A stretch of 28,235 bases of DNA from Bacillota bacterium (GTDB taxonomy: Bacteria; Bacillota_A; Clostridia; DSM-8532), in the NCBI GenBank assembly GCA_023424865.1, contig JAFADM010000198.1, positions 1 to 28,235 of the forward strand, written 5' to 3'. This document shows, in pieces, positions 21,376-28,235 of this stretch. The notes beneath the pieces are model-generated. The model ran no database searches and was not told the DNA's origin. It worked only from the letters and a program-made list of their open reading frames with translations. How positions within the stretch are numbered: the stretch's first letter is position 1; the number at the start of each line of letters is the position of its first letter. A program made the translations under genes and the position numbers.

Positions 21376-23025
21376 TCAGCCTGCGTTCTCTCCGAAGAAG
21401 AGTGCAAGGTCATCCTGTACCGTTCCGATTCCGGCAATACCGAAATTCTCTACAAGGACCTTGGCCACATTGGGAGAAAGGAAGGCGGGCAGAGTAGGCC
21501 CTAAATGAATATTTTTAACTCCCAGATAGAGAAGGGCCAATAAAACAATAACGGCTTTCTGCTCATACCAGGCGATATTGTACACAATGGGAAGGTCGTT
21601 GATGTCCTCCAGGCCGAAAACCTCCTTGAGCTTAAGCGCTATAACAGCCAGCGAATAGGAATCATTGCACTGTCCGGCGTCCAATACTCTCGGAATACCT
21701 CCGATATCCCCTAAGGAGAGTTTATTGTATTTGTACTTTGCGCAGCCTGCGGTTAAGATAACCGCATCCTTGGGAAGGCCCAAGGCAAAATCCGTATAAT
21801 AGTTTCTGGATTTGGCTCTGCCGTCGCAGCCGGCCATAACCACAAACTTCTTTATGGCTCCTGTTTTAACGGCGTCTACCACCTTGTCGGCAAGTGCCAG
21901 AACCTGATTATGGGCAAAACCGCCAACAATCTCACCGGTTTCCAGGAGCGTGGGAGCCTTCAAAGTTTTGGCGTGAGCGATAATTTGAGAGAAGTCCTTC
22001 TCCACTCCCGGTTCGCCGGGGATATGGACGCAGCCGGGGTAGCCCGCCGCACCGGTGGTGTAAAGCCTTCCCTTGTAGCTCTCCTTCGGGGGCACAATGC
22101 AGTTGGTGGTCATGAGAATGGGGCCGTTGAAGCTTTCAAACTCCTCATTCTGCTTCCACCAGGCATTGCCGTAGTTGCCTACAAAGTGAGCGTATTTTTT
22201 AAACGCGGGATAATAGTGGGCGGGAAGCATTTCCGAATGGGTGTACACATCCACTCCCGTACCTTCCGTTTGCTTAAGGAGCATTTCCAAATCCTTAAGA
22301 TCATGTCCTGAAATAAGGATGCCGGGATTAGTTCCAACGGAAAGGCTTACCTTGGTTATCTCGGGATTGCCGTAGGCGGTGGTGTTGGCCTTATCCAAAA
22401 GAGCCATGCCCGATACGCCGTATTTTCCTGTTTCCAGTACAAGGGCTGTCAGTTCCCCTGCGCTTAAGGAATCGTCAAGGGTTTTGGCAAGGGCGGTTTG
22501 GATGAAGGTATCCACATCTCCGTCCTCCTGCAAGAGGGCGTTGGCGTGCTTGCTGTAGGCGGAAAGCCCCTTGAGTCCATAAATAACAAGCTCTCTTAAG
22601 CTTCTTACATCTTCATTTTCCGTTGAAAGAACACTGGATTTTCTTTCGGCTTCCCCTAAAGCGTCTTCACCGTTCCAATGCCAGAGGGCACAGTCGGAAA
22701 GATTTCCCTTGTCCTTCAATCCTCCGGCCAGAGCGGCCTTAACGGATAATGTATTAAGGATGCGGTCTTTTATGGCATCGCCGTCAAAATTGGCGTTGGT
22801 GATGGTTATAAAAAGATTCTCGGTTACAAGGCGGTTAACCGCACCTTTCACCTGGCCACCTTCCTTGCGGATACGGGTGGTGATTTCACTAAGGCCTTTT
22901 GTGGCGTAAATCAGCAAATCCTGCAGAAGGGCAACCTCCGAAGTTTTTCCGCAAACACCTTTTACCGTGCAGCCCTTTTGCCCTGCCGCTTCCTGACATT
23001 GATAGCAAAACATCTTGTTTTCCAT
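21376..23025 (-). CDS. hcp: Hybrid cluster protein (hydroxylamine reductase)
   Basis: The protein is 549 residues, the family's normal length. The N-terminal cysteines Cys7, Cys10, Cys19 and Cys25 (C-x2-C-x8-C-x5-C) match the class I pattern that holds a 4Fe-4S cubane, rather than the 2Fe-2S pattern of enterobacteria. Ligand regions of the 4Fe-2S-2O hybrid cluster are present: [51 protein letters not shown] and WYEQKAV. The enzyme reduces hydroxylamine and is linked in cells to nitric oxide reduction and nitrosative-stress protection. AGGAGG is 8 bases before the ATG at 23025; an upstream ATG at 23085 has no support. A Crp/Fnr-family gene lies directly upstream with a palindrome between, a common pairing for hcp control. 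Confidence 0.96.
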   Translation of the reverse strand: MENKMFCYQCQEAAGQKGCTVKGVCGKTSEVALLQDLLIYATKGLSEITTRIRKEGGQVKGAVNRLVTENLFITITNANFDGDAIKDRILNTLSVKAALAGGLKDKGNLSDCALWHWNGEDALGEAERKSSVLSTENEDVRSLRELVIYGLKGLSAYSKHANALLQEDGDVDTFIQTALAKTLDDSLSAGELTALVLETGKYGVSGMALLDKANTTAYGNPEITKVSLSVGTNPGILISGHDLKDLEMLLKQTEGTGVDVYTHSEMLPAHYYPAFKKYAHFVGNYGNAWWKQNEEFESFNGPILMTTNCIVPPKESYKGRLYTTGAAGYPGCVHIPGEPGVEKDFSQIIAHAKTLKAPTLLETGEIVGGFAHNQVLALADKVVDAVKTGAIKKFVVMAGCDGRAKSRNYYTDFALGLPKDAVILTAGCAKYKYNKLSLGDIGGIPRVLDAGQCNDSYSLAVIALKLKEVFGLEDINDLPIVYNIAWYEQKAVIVLLALLYLGVKNIHLGPTLPAFLSPNVAKVLVENFGIAGIGTVQDDLALFFGENAG

Positions 23026-23102
23026 GGCTAAATCCTCCTGATATTCATAAGTGTGTGCTAAACCAAACTGACACAAGCTTAACAAATACCGAAGGGAAAA
23101 GA

Positions 23103-23135
23103 CGTAACTTATGTTACGAATTTTAAAAAATTATA
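23103..23135 (-). promoter_or_regulatory. Palindromic Crp/Fnr-type operator and -10 box upstream of hcp
   Basis: A perfect palindrome CGTAAC-TTAT-GTTACG (23103-23118) lies between the regulator gene and hcp. Its two-half-site form with a four-base centre is that of Crp/Fnr proteins. A consensus TATAAT (23130-23135, minus strand) lies upstream of it, with only a poor -35 (GAACTT, 17-base spacer). If that -10 is used the palindrome covers the early transcribed region and would repress. If a promoter nearer hcp is used, it would sit at an activating position. Confidence 0.65.
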
Positions 23136-23146
23136 CAGGATTTTCA

Positions 23147-23818
23147 TTAGAGAAGTTCCAGCCTGCCCGGCTCCGTAACCTTAATTCTGCGTCCGGAAAG
23201 AGTAATAAGTCCCTCCTCCTTCATACGCATAAGCTCTCTTGAAAGGGAAGGCCGTGCCACCCCCAAATAATCGGCCAGCTCCTCCCGGTTCATTTTCAAA
23301 TCCGTCTTACCGTCAGGTCCCATGCTTTTAAGAAGAACCGCGGCAATTTTCCTTCGAAGGGAGGAACAGGATAGAATTTGAAGCTTTTGATTGAGGTAAT
23401 AGGCTTTTTCAGCCAGAATGGACAGCATATTGCGTATAAGCACCGTGTGATGGGTACAGCTGTTGGGACAGTTGCGATACAAAAAGCTCCCTGGAATTTC
23501 CAGGACCTTTGAGGCACTGTCTGCTACGGCATAGTAGTCATATTCCTTCTTTTCAAGGAAAACATAGACCTCTCCGAAAAGATCTCCGGCCTCATTAAAA
23601 GCGGCCACTAAAGTTCTTTTTCCCATGGCCGAATCCCTGCACACGGAAACCTGGCCTTCTACCATAACATAAAGCCTGTCCGGCCTGTCGGACTGGCGGA
23701 AAATCATTTGGTTCTTTTCATAACGCTTCATGACCGCACCGCTGCAGGTGAGGCAGCTATCAAGCTCCTCCTGTATCATTCCGGCAAAAAGTCTGCTTTT
23801 TTTAATGCCCTGATCCAA
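23147..23818 (-). CDS. Crp/Fnr-family regulator, likely controlling hcp
   Basis: The protein is 223 residues from a TTG start at 23818, with AGGAGG 7 bases upstream. The N-terminal cyclic-nucleotide-binding-type beta-roll has MIFRQSDRPDRLYVMVEGQVSV and GDLFGEVYVF. The long dimer helix and the C-terminal HTH_CRP domain NREELADYLGVARPSLSRELMRMKEEGLI follow. Cysteines occur as Cys22-x2-Cys25 and Cys117-x3-Cys121 (CLTC and CPNSC). The second pair recurs in clostridial members of the family and might bind a metal, cluster or nitrosyl; that is inference. The position directly upstream of hcp and the shared palindrome make it the likely regulator of hcp (HcpR-like function), with nitrosative or redox stress as signal. 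Confidence 0.88.
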   Translation of the reverse strand: MDQGIKKSRLFAGMIQEELDSCLTCSGAVMKRYEKNQMIFRQSDRPDRLYVMVEGQVSVCRDSAMGKRTLVAAFNEAGDLFGEVYVFLEKKEYDYYAVADSASKVLEIPGSFLYRNCPNSCTHHTVLIRNMLSILAEKAYYLNQKLQILSCSSLRRKIAAVLLKSMGPDGKTDLKMNREELADYLGVARPSLSRELMRMKEEGLITLSGRRIKVTEPGRLELL

Positions 23819-23882
23819 GCCTTAACCTCCTCATTATCCCTTTTCCCTGTGAAAGGCTTTTACCCTAGCCCTATTAACTTAA

Positions 23883-24680
23883 TCAACGGATTCGGTAGGC
23901 ACCGGGGTTTTTAAGGGTCAAGGCCTGAAAAGCCTTGTAAAAATTCGAAATATTTTGAAAGCCGCATTCCATTCCTATATCCAAAACGGTGCGCTCGGTG
24001 TGCTCAAGAAGATAAACGGCATATTCAATGCGCTTTCGCTTAATATACTGAACAGGGCCTATCCCATTGCATTTTGTAAAATACCTGGAAAAAGCCGTGG
24101 TGCTCATATGAGCAACGCCTGCCAGGTCTGAAAGGCGGACGGGCCTTGTAAAGCTCTTATCAATATAAGCGAGTACCTGGCGCATCTGGTCGTTTACTCC
24201 AATGCCGCAAGCCTTTAAAAGGTTGATTTGACGGGCGGCAAGGGCTAAAATCTGGAGGGTGCAGGCTTCAACAATAACCTCACTGTAATCCCCCCGGGTT
24301 GAATCCTCCTCATCAATGCGCCTTAAGAGGCCCGTGATTTCCGGATGCTTGTCTATTATACGGTGACTGTAGCCATTAATGCGCTGGAGAAAGAGAGGCA
24401 ACAGATCCGAATCAAACAAAAAGCGGGGCTCAAATTCCACAACAAGAAACTCAAGGTCCTCCCTGGAGGTTATATCCATAATGCGGCGTACTTCCTCGTT
24501 GTTTAAAAGCACCACATCGTTGCCTTCAACTCTGCAAAGCTCTCCGCCTATGTTCCATAGAGCATTTCCTTTTTTTATCCATACGATTTTAAAGCAATGG
24601 GAAACATAGAGCCTATTGGATTTATTCCCATTGTTCAAGCGCATCCGGCCAATTTTCACCTTTTGTCCCGCGCCATTCAT
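23883..24680 (-). CDS. AraC-family transcriptional regulator (AraC-3)
   Basis: The protein is 265 residues from the ATG at 24680, chosen because AGGAGG lies 7 bases upstream; an open frame extends to 24797 without a site. The N-terminal cupin-like domain includes FKIVWIKKGNALWNIGGELCRVEGNDVVLLNNEEV. The C-terminal double helix-turn-helix includes RLSDLAGVAHMSTTAFSRYFTKCNGIGPVQYIKRKRIEYA and RTVLDIGMECGFQNISNFYKAFQ. It is divergent from the flavoprotein operon across 158 bases and most likely activates it through the 21-bp-spaced direct repeats there. The cysteine in the second half-site helix (CGFQN) is common in the family. The effector is unknown. Confidence 0.93.
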   Translation of the reverse strand: MNGAGQKVKIGRMRLNNGNKSNRLYVSHCFKIVWIKKGNALWNIGGELCRVEGNDVVLLNNEEVRRIMDITSREDLEFLVVEFEPRFLFDSDLLPLFLQRINGYSHRIIDKHPEITGLLRRIDEEDSTRGDYSEVIVEACTLQILALAARQINLLKACGIGVNDQMRQVLAYIDKSFTRPVRLSDLAGVAHMSTTAFSRYFTKCNGIGPVQYIKRKRIEYAVYLLEHTERTVLDIGMECGFQNISNFYKAFQALTLKNPGAYRIR

Positions 24681-24751
24681 GAAAGCGCCTCCTGGTTCTT
24701 TCTTCGCCGGAATGACCGCCTCCGCCCGGTTTGGAAAAGCAGCGCCTTCCA

Positions 24752-24787
24752 GGGCAAAAAAGTGGATAATCCGGGCAAAAGAGTGGA
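24752..24787 (+). promoter_or_regulatory. Tandem AraC-type half-sites upstream of the flavoprotein operon
   Basis: GGGCAAAAAAGTGGA (24752-24766) and GGGCAAAAGAGTGGA (24773-24787) are identical at 14 of 15 positions and begin exactly 21 bases apart, two helical turns, as for direct half-sites bound by an AraC dimer. They end 51 bases before the flavoprotein start. TATGCT (24810-24815) is a possible -10, with no good -35, as expected for an activated promoter. Confidence 0.7.
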
Positions 24788-24838
24788 AGAAAAACATGCA
24801 TTTTCACGGTATGCTCAGTTTAAAGGAGATGAGAACGC

Positions 24839-25699
24839 ATGTCAAAACAAGTATACCAAACCGCCATACTGGGCGCAACCTTCTATGGCATGGCTGCTGC
24901 CCTGTCCGAGCCCGGCACGGTGATTATTGAACGCAGCGGTAGTATTGGAAATGATTTTGTTGCGAGCCTCAATGAAAAGCCGCCCCGGATGTTGGACATG
25001 AAAAGCTCCCTGGGAATTGATTTCAAGCAAAATCTCGAAGCAAGAGGCCTTACGGACGGGTCGGGCGCTGTCTATTCGGGCCCATCGCTTTATGTCGTCA
25101 GTGATTACCTTAAAAAAGCAAATACGGAGCTTTTGCTTTTGACAGAGGTTGTGGGAATTGAAAAAGCCAAAGATTATTATATTCTGACCGTTTATAATAA
25201 TGAGGGCTTTTCCCGGATTAACGCCAGAACCATTCTGGACACCACTGCCACTGGGGTATTGCATGATTGCGCACATCGGGTGTCCCAGTCTAAAAAGCTG
25301 GGCGTCATTGTAAAAACCGCCTCCAGCCGGACTGCCCCCGTCCCTTCCGGCAGTTCAGCATGTGAAATGCTTCACAATCCCATCAGCGGGCTTTCCATAC
25401 TCCACATCCCCCTTGATGCCGAAGACGGCTGGGTCGAGGCAAGGAAAAAGCTTCATTCGTTCTGGAGTTCTGAAGGCCTTGAGCAAAGCGGCGCCCGTAT
25501 TGCTTTTGTCGCCACGGAATTTGCCTATACCCTGCCTGAGACTATGAAAAAAATTAAGGATGAGTGGTTCTGGATACCCTCCTGTTCCTTTGGTAATCTT
25601 TTGGATGCCTTTGATCAGGGGGCGCTTTTTCACAGCTCCAGGAGGGATCTCTATTTAAGAAGGGAGGCAGAGCCTGAATGCTGCTGCGTGAAAGGATAA
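24839..25699 (+). CDS. Short FAD-fold protein, degenerate flavoprotein partner
   Basis: This 286-residue protein starts at ATG with AAGGAG upstream, about 10 bases away. The start resembles a flavoprotein Rossmann fold: a strand QTAILGATFYGMAAAL, then an acidic end of the second strand in TVIIERSG, and a later NARTILDTTATGVLHD block like the KxVIDATG motif of FAD_oxidored-type proteins. The nucleotide loop is G-x4-G (Gly12 and Gly17) without the middle Gly of GxGxxG. It has about half the length of its partner and lacks the conserved C-terminal flavin-closing GR...SxD region. It overlaps the next gene by 22 bases and is divergent from AraC-3. The function is not recognised; it may bind FAD weakly, act as a subunit of the downstream oxidoreductase, or be a decayed paralogue. 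Cysteine-rich end: ECCCVKG. Confidence 0.72.
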   Translation: MSKQVYQTAILGATFYGMAAALSEPGTVIIERSGSIGNDFVASLNEKPPRMLDMKSSLGIDFKQNLEARGLTDGSGAVYSGPSLYVVSDYLKKANTELLLLTEVVGIEKAKDYYILTVYNNEGFSRINARTILDTTATGVLHDCAHRVSQSKKLGVIVKTASSRTAPVPSGSSACEMLHNPISGLSILHIPLDAEDGWVEARKKLHSFWSSEGLEQSGARIAFVATEFAYTLPETMKKIKDEWFWIPSCSFGNLLDAFDQGALFHSSRRDLYLRREAEPECCCVKG

Positions 25700-27525
25700 A
25701 CGGGGAATTTGTATGTACGGAAACGACCCTAGCTTTTGATGAAACCTATGATGTGGTTGTTGCGGGCCTTGGCACGGCGGGAGCTGTCGCACTCACTGCC
25801 GCTGCCCGAAGAGGTCTTAAGGTCATGGGGCTGGAGCGCCTTAACGCCATGGGCGGAACAGGCACCCTGGGCACTATCGCCGGTTACTATTTCGGTTCAA
25901 AGGGCGGTTTATACTGCGACATTAACCAAAAAGCCCGGCAGCTGGATGAAACCCTTTATGTTGAAAACGCCTTTTGTGATTCCAAGATCTATGTTATGGA
26001 TGAGGAGGCTTTAAAGGCAGGGGCTACAATAAACTATGAATGCATCGTCACAGGGGTTTACCTGGAGGATCGCCAGGTTAAGGGTCTGCGGCTCTTCATG
26101 AAGGGCGCAGAAAAAACTGTCGGCGCAAAAACAGTTATTGACGCCACCGGCGAGGCGGAGGTCTGCTACCTGGCGGGCTGCGCTACCATGCAGGGCCGAA
26201 GCATAGACGGACAAACCCAGCCCTACACCAATTCCAGCGTGGTTCTGGATGAAAAGCTCCGCCGCCAGGCAGTGAACCGGGATGCGGGCTATGTCAACCA
26301 AAACGACTGCCGTCAGGTGGGAAAGGCCTATCTGGACGCCAACACCCTGGGTATTTACTTAAAGCCGGATTACAGCGGCAAAACCAAATATGTTGCCATA
26401 TCCTCCATACTGGGCATTCGCGAGGGCCGCATGATTTGCGGGGAAGAAACACTTCGGTTTTCCGATACTGTCCTGGACGGCAAAAGGACGGCAAAGCCTT
26501 TGTTCTACGCCTTCTCCAATGTGGACAATCATGGTAAGGATATCGCCTTTGAGGACGAGCTCTTGGTGGACTGGTATGCGGCTGCAGGATTATGGGGGCT
26601 CCTTTTCTCCGTGGCAGTTCCTGCAGGGGCCTTAATTCCCAGGGAGTACGACAATTTGATGGTTGCGGGAAGGTGCCTCTCTGTGGATCACAATTTGGCC
26701 AGCTGCGTGCGTATGAAAAGCGATCTGGAGAAATGCGGGGAAGCGGCGGCTGAAATTTGCTATTTGGCCCTTGAAGCAGGTACAGCCCTTAAAGAGGCGG
26801 ATTACGGAAGGCTCTCCGCCATCTTGAGGGGAAGCGGCTGCCTGGACGAGGCCAATGATATGGGCTTTATTGTGCGAACCCTTGGGCCTGTGGTTCCGGA
26901 AAACAGGATTACTTTTATGACGGATACGGAAGAAATTCTCAAAGGCCTTCAGTCGGACAGTCCGGGCATTGCCATCTGGTCCGCAAGACGTTTGGGTGAG
27001 ACGGCTACGGAGACACTGGTTCCCGGCCTTGCTTCGGAAAACCAAAACCTTCGCAGGCATACGGCCCTGGCTCTTGGGCTTATTGGCGACAAAAGAGCCA
27101 TTCCCGTGCTTCTTGAAATGGCTCAGGAGCCGGATGTCTTTATCCCAAGTTCAAGCCTGAAATATGTTTACACCCGCGCCACCTCCGCCATTTATCTTTT
27201 AGGCAGGCTGGGCGCTGTGGATGCCCTTGACACCCTTATAGAAACAGTAAAAAGAACTGACAGCCCCTATAAGGGGAGCTTTACGCCGGATGAGCTGTAT
27301 GCCGGCGAGGACGAGCTTATAACCCAGCACCGGCTCTTTGCCATACGTGCTCTTGCCGACATTGCCGAAAAAAATCCGGAAGTAAGTCAAAGGATTTACC
27401 AGGAGCTTAAGGAGTATACCGATACGGATGCTTTTTCCGTATGCATTACCTTGAAGTCCAATCCCTGGCGTTCCTACGAGCTGGCCCCTAAGGTGAGGGA
27501 GTACATACAAAAACGGCTGGGATAA
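25678..27525 (+). CDS. FAD-dependent oxidoreductase with C-terminal HEAT-like repeats
   Basis: The protein is 615 residues. The N-terminal FAD_oxidored-type (GidA/HdrA-like) domain shows VVVAGLGTAGAVAL (GLGTAG, residues 30-35), LERLNAMGGTGTLGTIAGYYFG, TVIDATGEAEVCYLAG, and the late NLMVAGRCLSVDHNLASCVRMK flavin-closing block. After about residue 430 the sequence becomes helical and repetitive (SARRLGETATETLVPGLAS, HTALALGLIGDKRAIPVLLEMA, ATSAIYLLGRLGAVDALDTLI, FAIRALADIAEK), fitting HEAT/armadillo-type repeats that may bind a partner. A GGGAGG lies 10 bases before the ATG and the start overlaps the preceding gene, so the two are coupled. The family reaction is a flavin-linked oxidation or reduction of an unknown substrate. 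It ends 39 bases before a strong terminator. Confidence 0.88.
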   Translation: MLLRERINGEFVCTETTLAFDETYDVVVAGLGTAGAVALTAAARRGLKVMGLERLNAMGGTGTLGTIAGYYFGSKGGLYCDINQKARQLDETLYVENAFCDSKIYVMDEEALKAGATINYECIVTGVYLEDRQVKGLRLFMKGAEKTVGAKTVIDATGEAEVCYLAGCATMQGRSIDGQTQPYTNSSVVLDEKLRRQAVNRDAGYVNQNDCRQVGKAYLDANTLGIYLKPDYSGKTKYVAISSILGIREGRMICGEETLRFSDTVLDGKRTAKPLFYAFSNVDNHGKDIAFEDELLVDWYAAAGLWGLLFSVAVPAGALIPREYDNLMVAGRCLSVDHNLASCVRMKSDLEKCGEAAAEICYLALEAGTALKEADYGRLSAILRGSGCLDEANDMGFIVRTLGPVVPENRITFMTDTEEILKGLQSDSPGIAIWSARRLGETATETLVPGLASENQNLRRHTALALGLIGDKRAIPVLLEMAQEPDVFIPSSSLKYVYTRATSAIYLLGRLGAVDALDTLIETVKRTDSPYKGSFTPDELYAGEDELITQHRLFAIRALADIAEKNPEVSQRIYQELKEYTDTDAFSVCITLKSNPWRSYELAPKVREYIQKRLG

Positions 27526-27563
27526 AGGCTTTCCGGTTCTATTCTTTCTATCAGAAACTACAA

Positions 27564-27596
27564 GGGAGAGCCTTCAGGCTCTCCCCTTTCTTTTTA
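27564..27596 (+). terminator. Rho-independent terminator of the flavoprotein operon
   Basis: GGGAGAGCC, a TTCA loop, GGCTCTCCC, then CTTTCTTTTT form a 9-bp perfect stem with a T-rich tail, 39 bases after the stop. The stem may also stop minus-strand transcripts from the sirtuin gene weakly, since an AAGG flank precedes it. Confidence 0.93.
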
Positions 27597-27641
27597 TACC
27601 ATAAACAAGGGTTCGGGGGCATTAAACATACTCCTCAGCGG

Positions 27642-27709
27642 CTTCAAATACTTTGCAGCAACTTCAATTCTTTGCAGCAACTTCAATACTTTGCTGTTGC
27701 TTCACACCG
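27642..27709 (-). repeat. Three tandem 19-20 bp repeats ending in the sirtuin stop codon
   Basis: Units at 27642-27661, 27662-27680 and 27681-27699 share CTTCAAWWCTTTGCAGCAA. A fourth partial unit, CTTCACACCG (27700-27709), contains the sirtuin TGA stop (27702-27704 on the minus strand) and its last codons. No spacers are present. Confidence 0.85.
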
Positions 27710-28235
27710 TCAGGCGTCCCATTACCTCGCCAATACTGCCGTCGATGAAAAGACCTTCCACCTGCCTTGCGCGCTTCAATTCACCCCTGTTGATAATAAC
27801 AAGATTGGAGCCCTTGAAATAATCCACCAGCCCTGCAGCAGGATAAACCGCCAGAGAGGTGCCGCCAATGATAAGCGTGTCAGCCTGGCTTAACACTTTT
27901 ACAGCCTCTTCCAGGACACCGTGATTGAGGTTTTCCTCATAAAGCACCACATCCGGCTTAATATCCCCGCCACAGGTACATTGGGGTATGCCGGTGCTCT
28001 CCTGCATAAATTGAGCTTCATACATGCAGCCGCAGTTCCCGCAAAGATTTCTGTGAACCGATCCGTGAAGCTCAATAACCCGGTTGCTTCCCGCCTTCTG
28101 GTGAAGGCCGTCAATGTTTTGGGTAACTACGGCAGTAAGCCTGCCCGCCTTTTCCAACTGGGCCAGTTTTTTATGGGCCTCATTGGGCATAGCCTCCAGA
28201 TGCAGTATTTTGCTTCTGTAGAAATCGAAAAATTC
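27702..28235 (-). CDS. Sirtuin, NAD-dependent protein deacylase, 5' end cut by window edge
   Basis: The frame is open to the right edge, giving 177 residues; an internal ATG at 28190 is not the true start, since homologous sequence (EFFDFYRSKILHLEAMPNEAH) continues past it. The catalytic motif TQNIDGLHQKAG and the ELHGS with the catalytic His are present. The zinc-binding ribbon has Cys-x2-Cys (NLCGNC) and Cys-x-Cys (QCTCGG). IKPDVVLYEE, IIGGTSLAVYPAAGL and VIINRGE complete the NAD-binding Rossmann side. The enzyme removes acetyl or other acyl groups from lysines while cleaving NAD. It is convergent with the flavoprotein operon and has a tandem repeat at its stop codon. The missing N terminus would carry the GAGIS NAD motif. 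Confidence 0.93.
   Translation of the reverse strand, partial: EFFDFYRSKILHLEAMPNEAHKKLAQLEKAGRLTAVVTQNIDGLHQKAGSNRVIELHGSVHRNLCGNCGCMYEAQFMQESTGIPQCTCGGDIKPDVVLYEENLNHGVLEEAVKVLSQADTLIIGGTSLAVYPAAGLVDYFKGSNLVIINRGELKRARQVEGLFIDGSIGEVMGRLTV

Noticed and set aside
23026..23085. Longer N terminus for Hcp
   Set aside because: AGGAGG is 8 bases before the ATG at 23025, and [11 protein letters not shown] is the normal family start.

Overview
The window looks like chromosome from an anaerobic or facultative low-to-mid GC Firmicute (Bacillota). Clostridia, Lachnospiraceae-like, is my best guess, with a Paenibacillus-like lineage possible. The reasons are strong AGGAGG ribosome binding sites, an LplB/YtcP/lipoprotein sugar ABC importer, AraC-type regulators paired with carbohydrate genes, a class I-type hybrid cluster protein, and a clostridial-style Crp/Fnr regulator. 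I cannot name a genus. Both edges cut a gene: a polysaccharide deacetylase on the left and a sirtuin on the right.

Positions 1-18100 form a locus for importing and breaking down a uronic-acid-containing glycan. Unit A (minus strand, 4445 to 1) is a lipoprotein substrate-binding protein, two ABC permeases and a deacetylase. No ATPase is encoded here, so a shared MsmX-type ATPase elsewhere is likely. Unit B (minus, 9182 to 4656) is a heparinase II/III-family protein, a VOC protein and a GH115-family protein. It ends in a terminator that overlaps the last stop codon, and a divergent AraC gene lies upstream. Unit C (minus, 11695 to 10246) is a hexapeptide acyltransferase and an RraA-like protein, with a second divergent AraC gene. 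Unit D (minus, 17981 to 12765) is an oligogalacturonate-lyase-like propeller, a zinc dehydrogenase, KduD, another short-chain dehydrogenase and a GH105/GH88-type unsaturated glycuronyl hydrolase. None of the carbohydrate enzymes has a visible signal peptide. The inferred scheme is uptake of oligosaccharides followed by lysis, de-branching, unsaturated uronate release and KduD reduction inside the cell.

Positions 18100-21375 hold a Nudix hydrolase with a possible structured, terminator-containing leader, a two-component system, and a repeat-rich 380-bp gap. Positions 21376-23818 are hcp and a cysteine-containing Crp/Fnr regulator, with a perfect palindrome between them. Positions 23883-27525 are a third AraC gene divergent from a two-gene flavoprotein operon. 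That operon pairs a short, degenerate FAD-fold protein with an FAD oxidoreductase carrying C-terminal HEAT-like repeats. The promoter gap contains two 15-bp direct repeats exactly 21 bp apart.

The observations most worth following up are: three unrelated short tandem-repeat arrays that each start at or just after the stop codon of a minus-strand gene; the AraC-controlled flavoprotein pair; the leader upstream of the Nudix gene; the palindrome between hcp and the Crp/Fnr gene; and an apparent metal-ligand substitution in the deacetylase.
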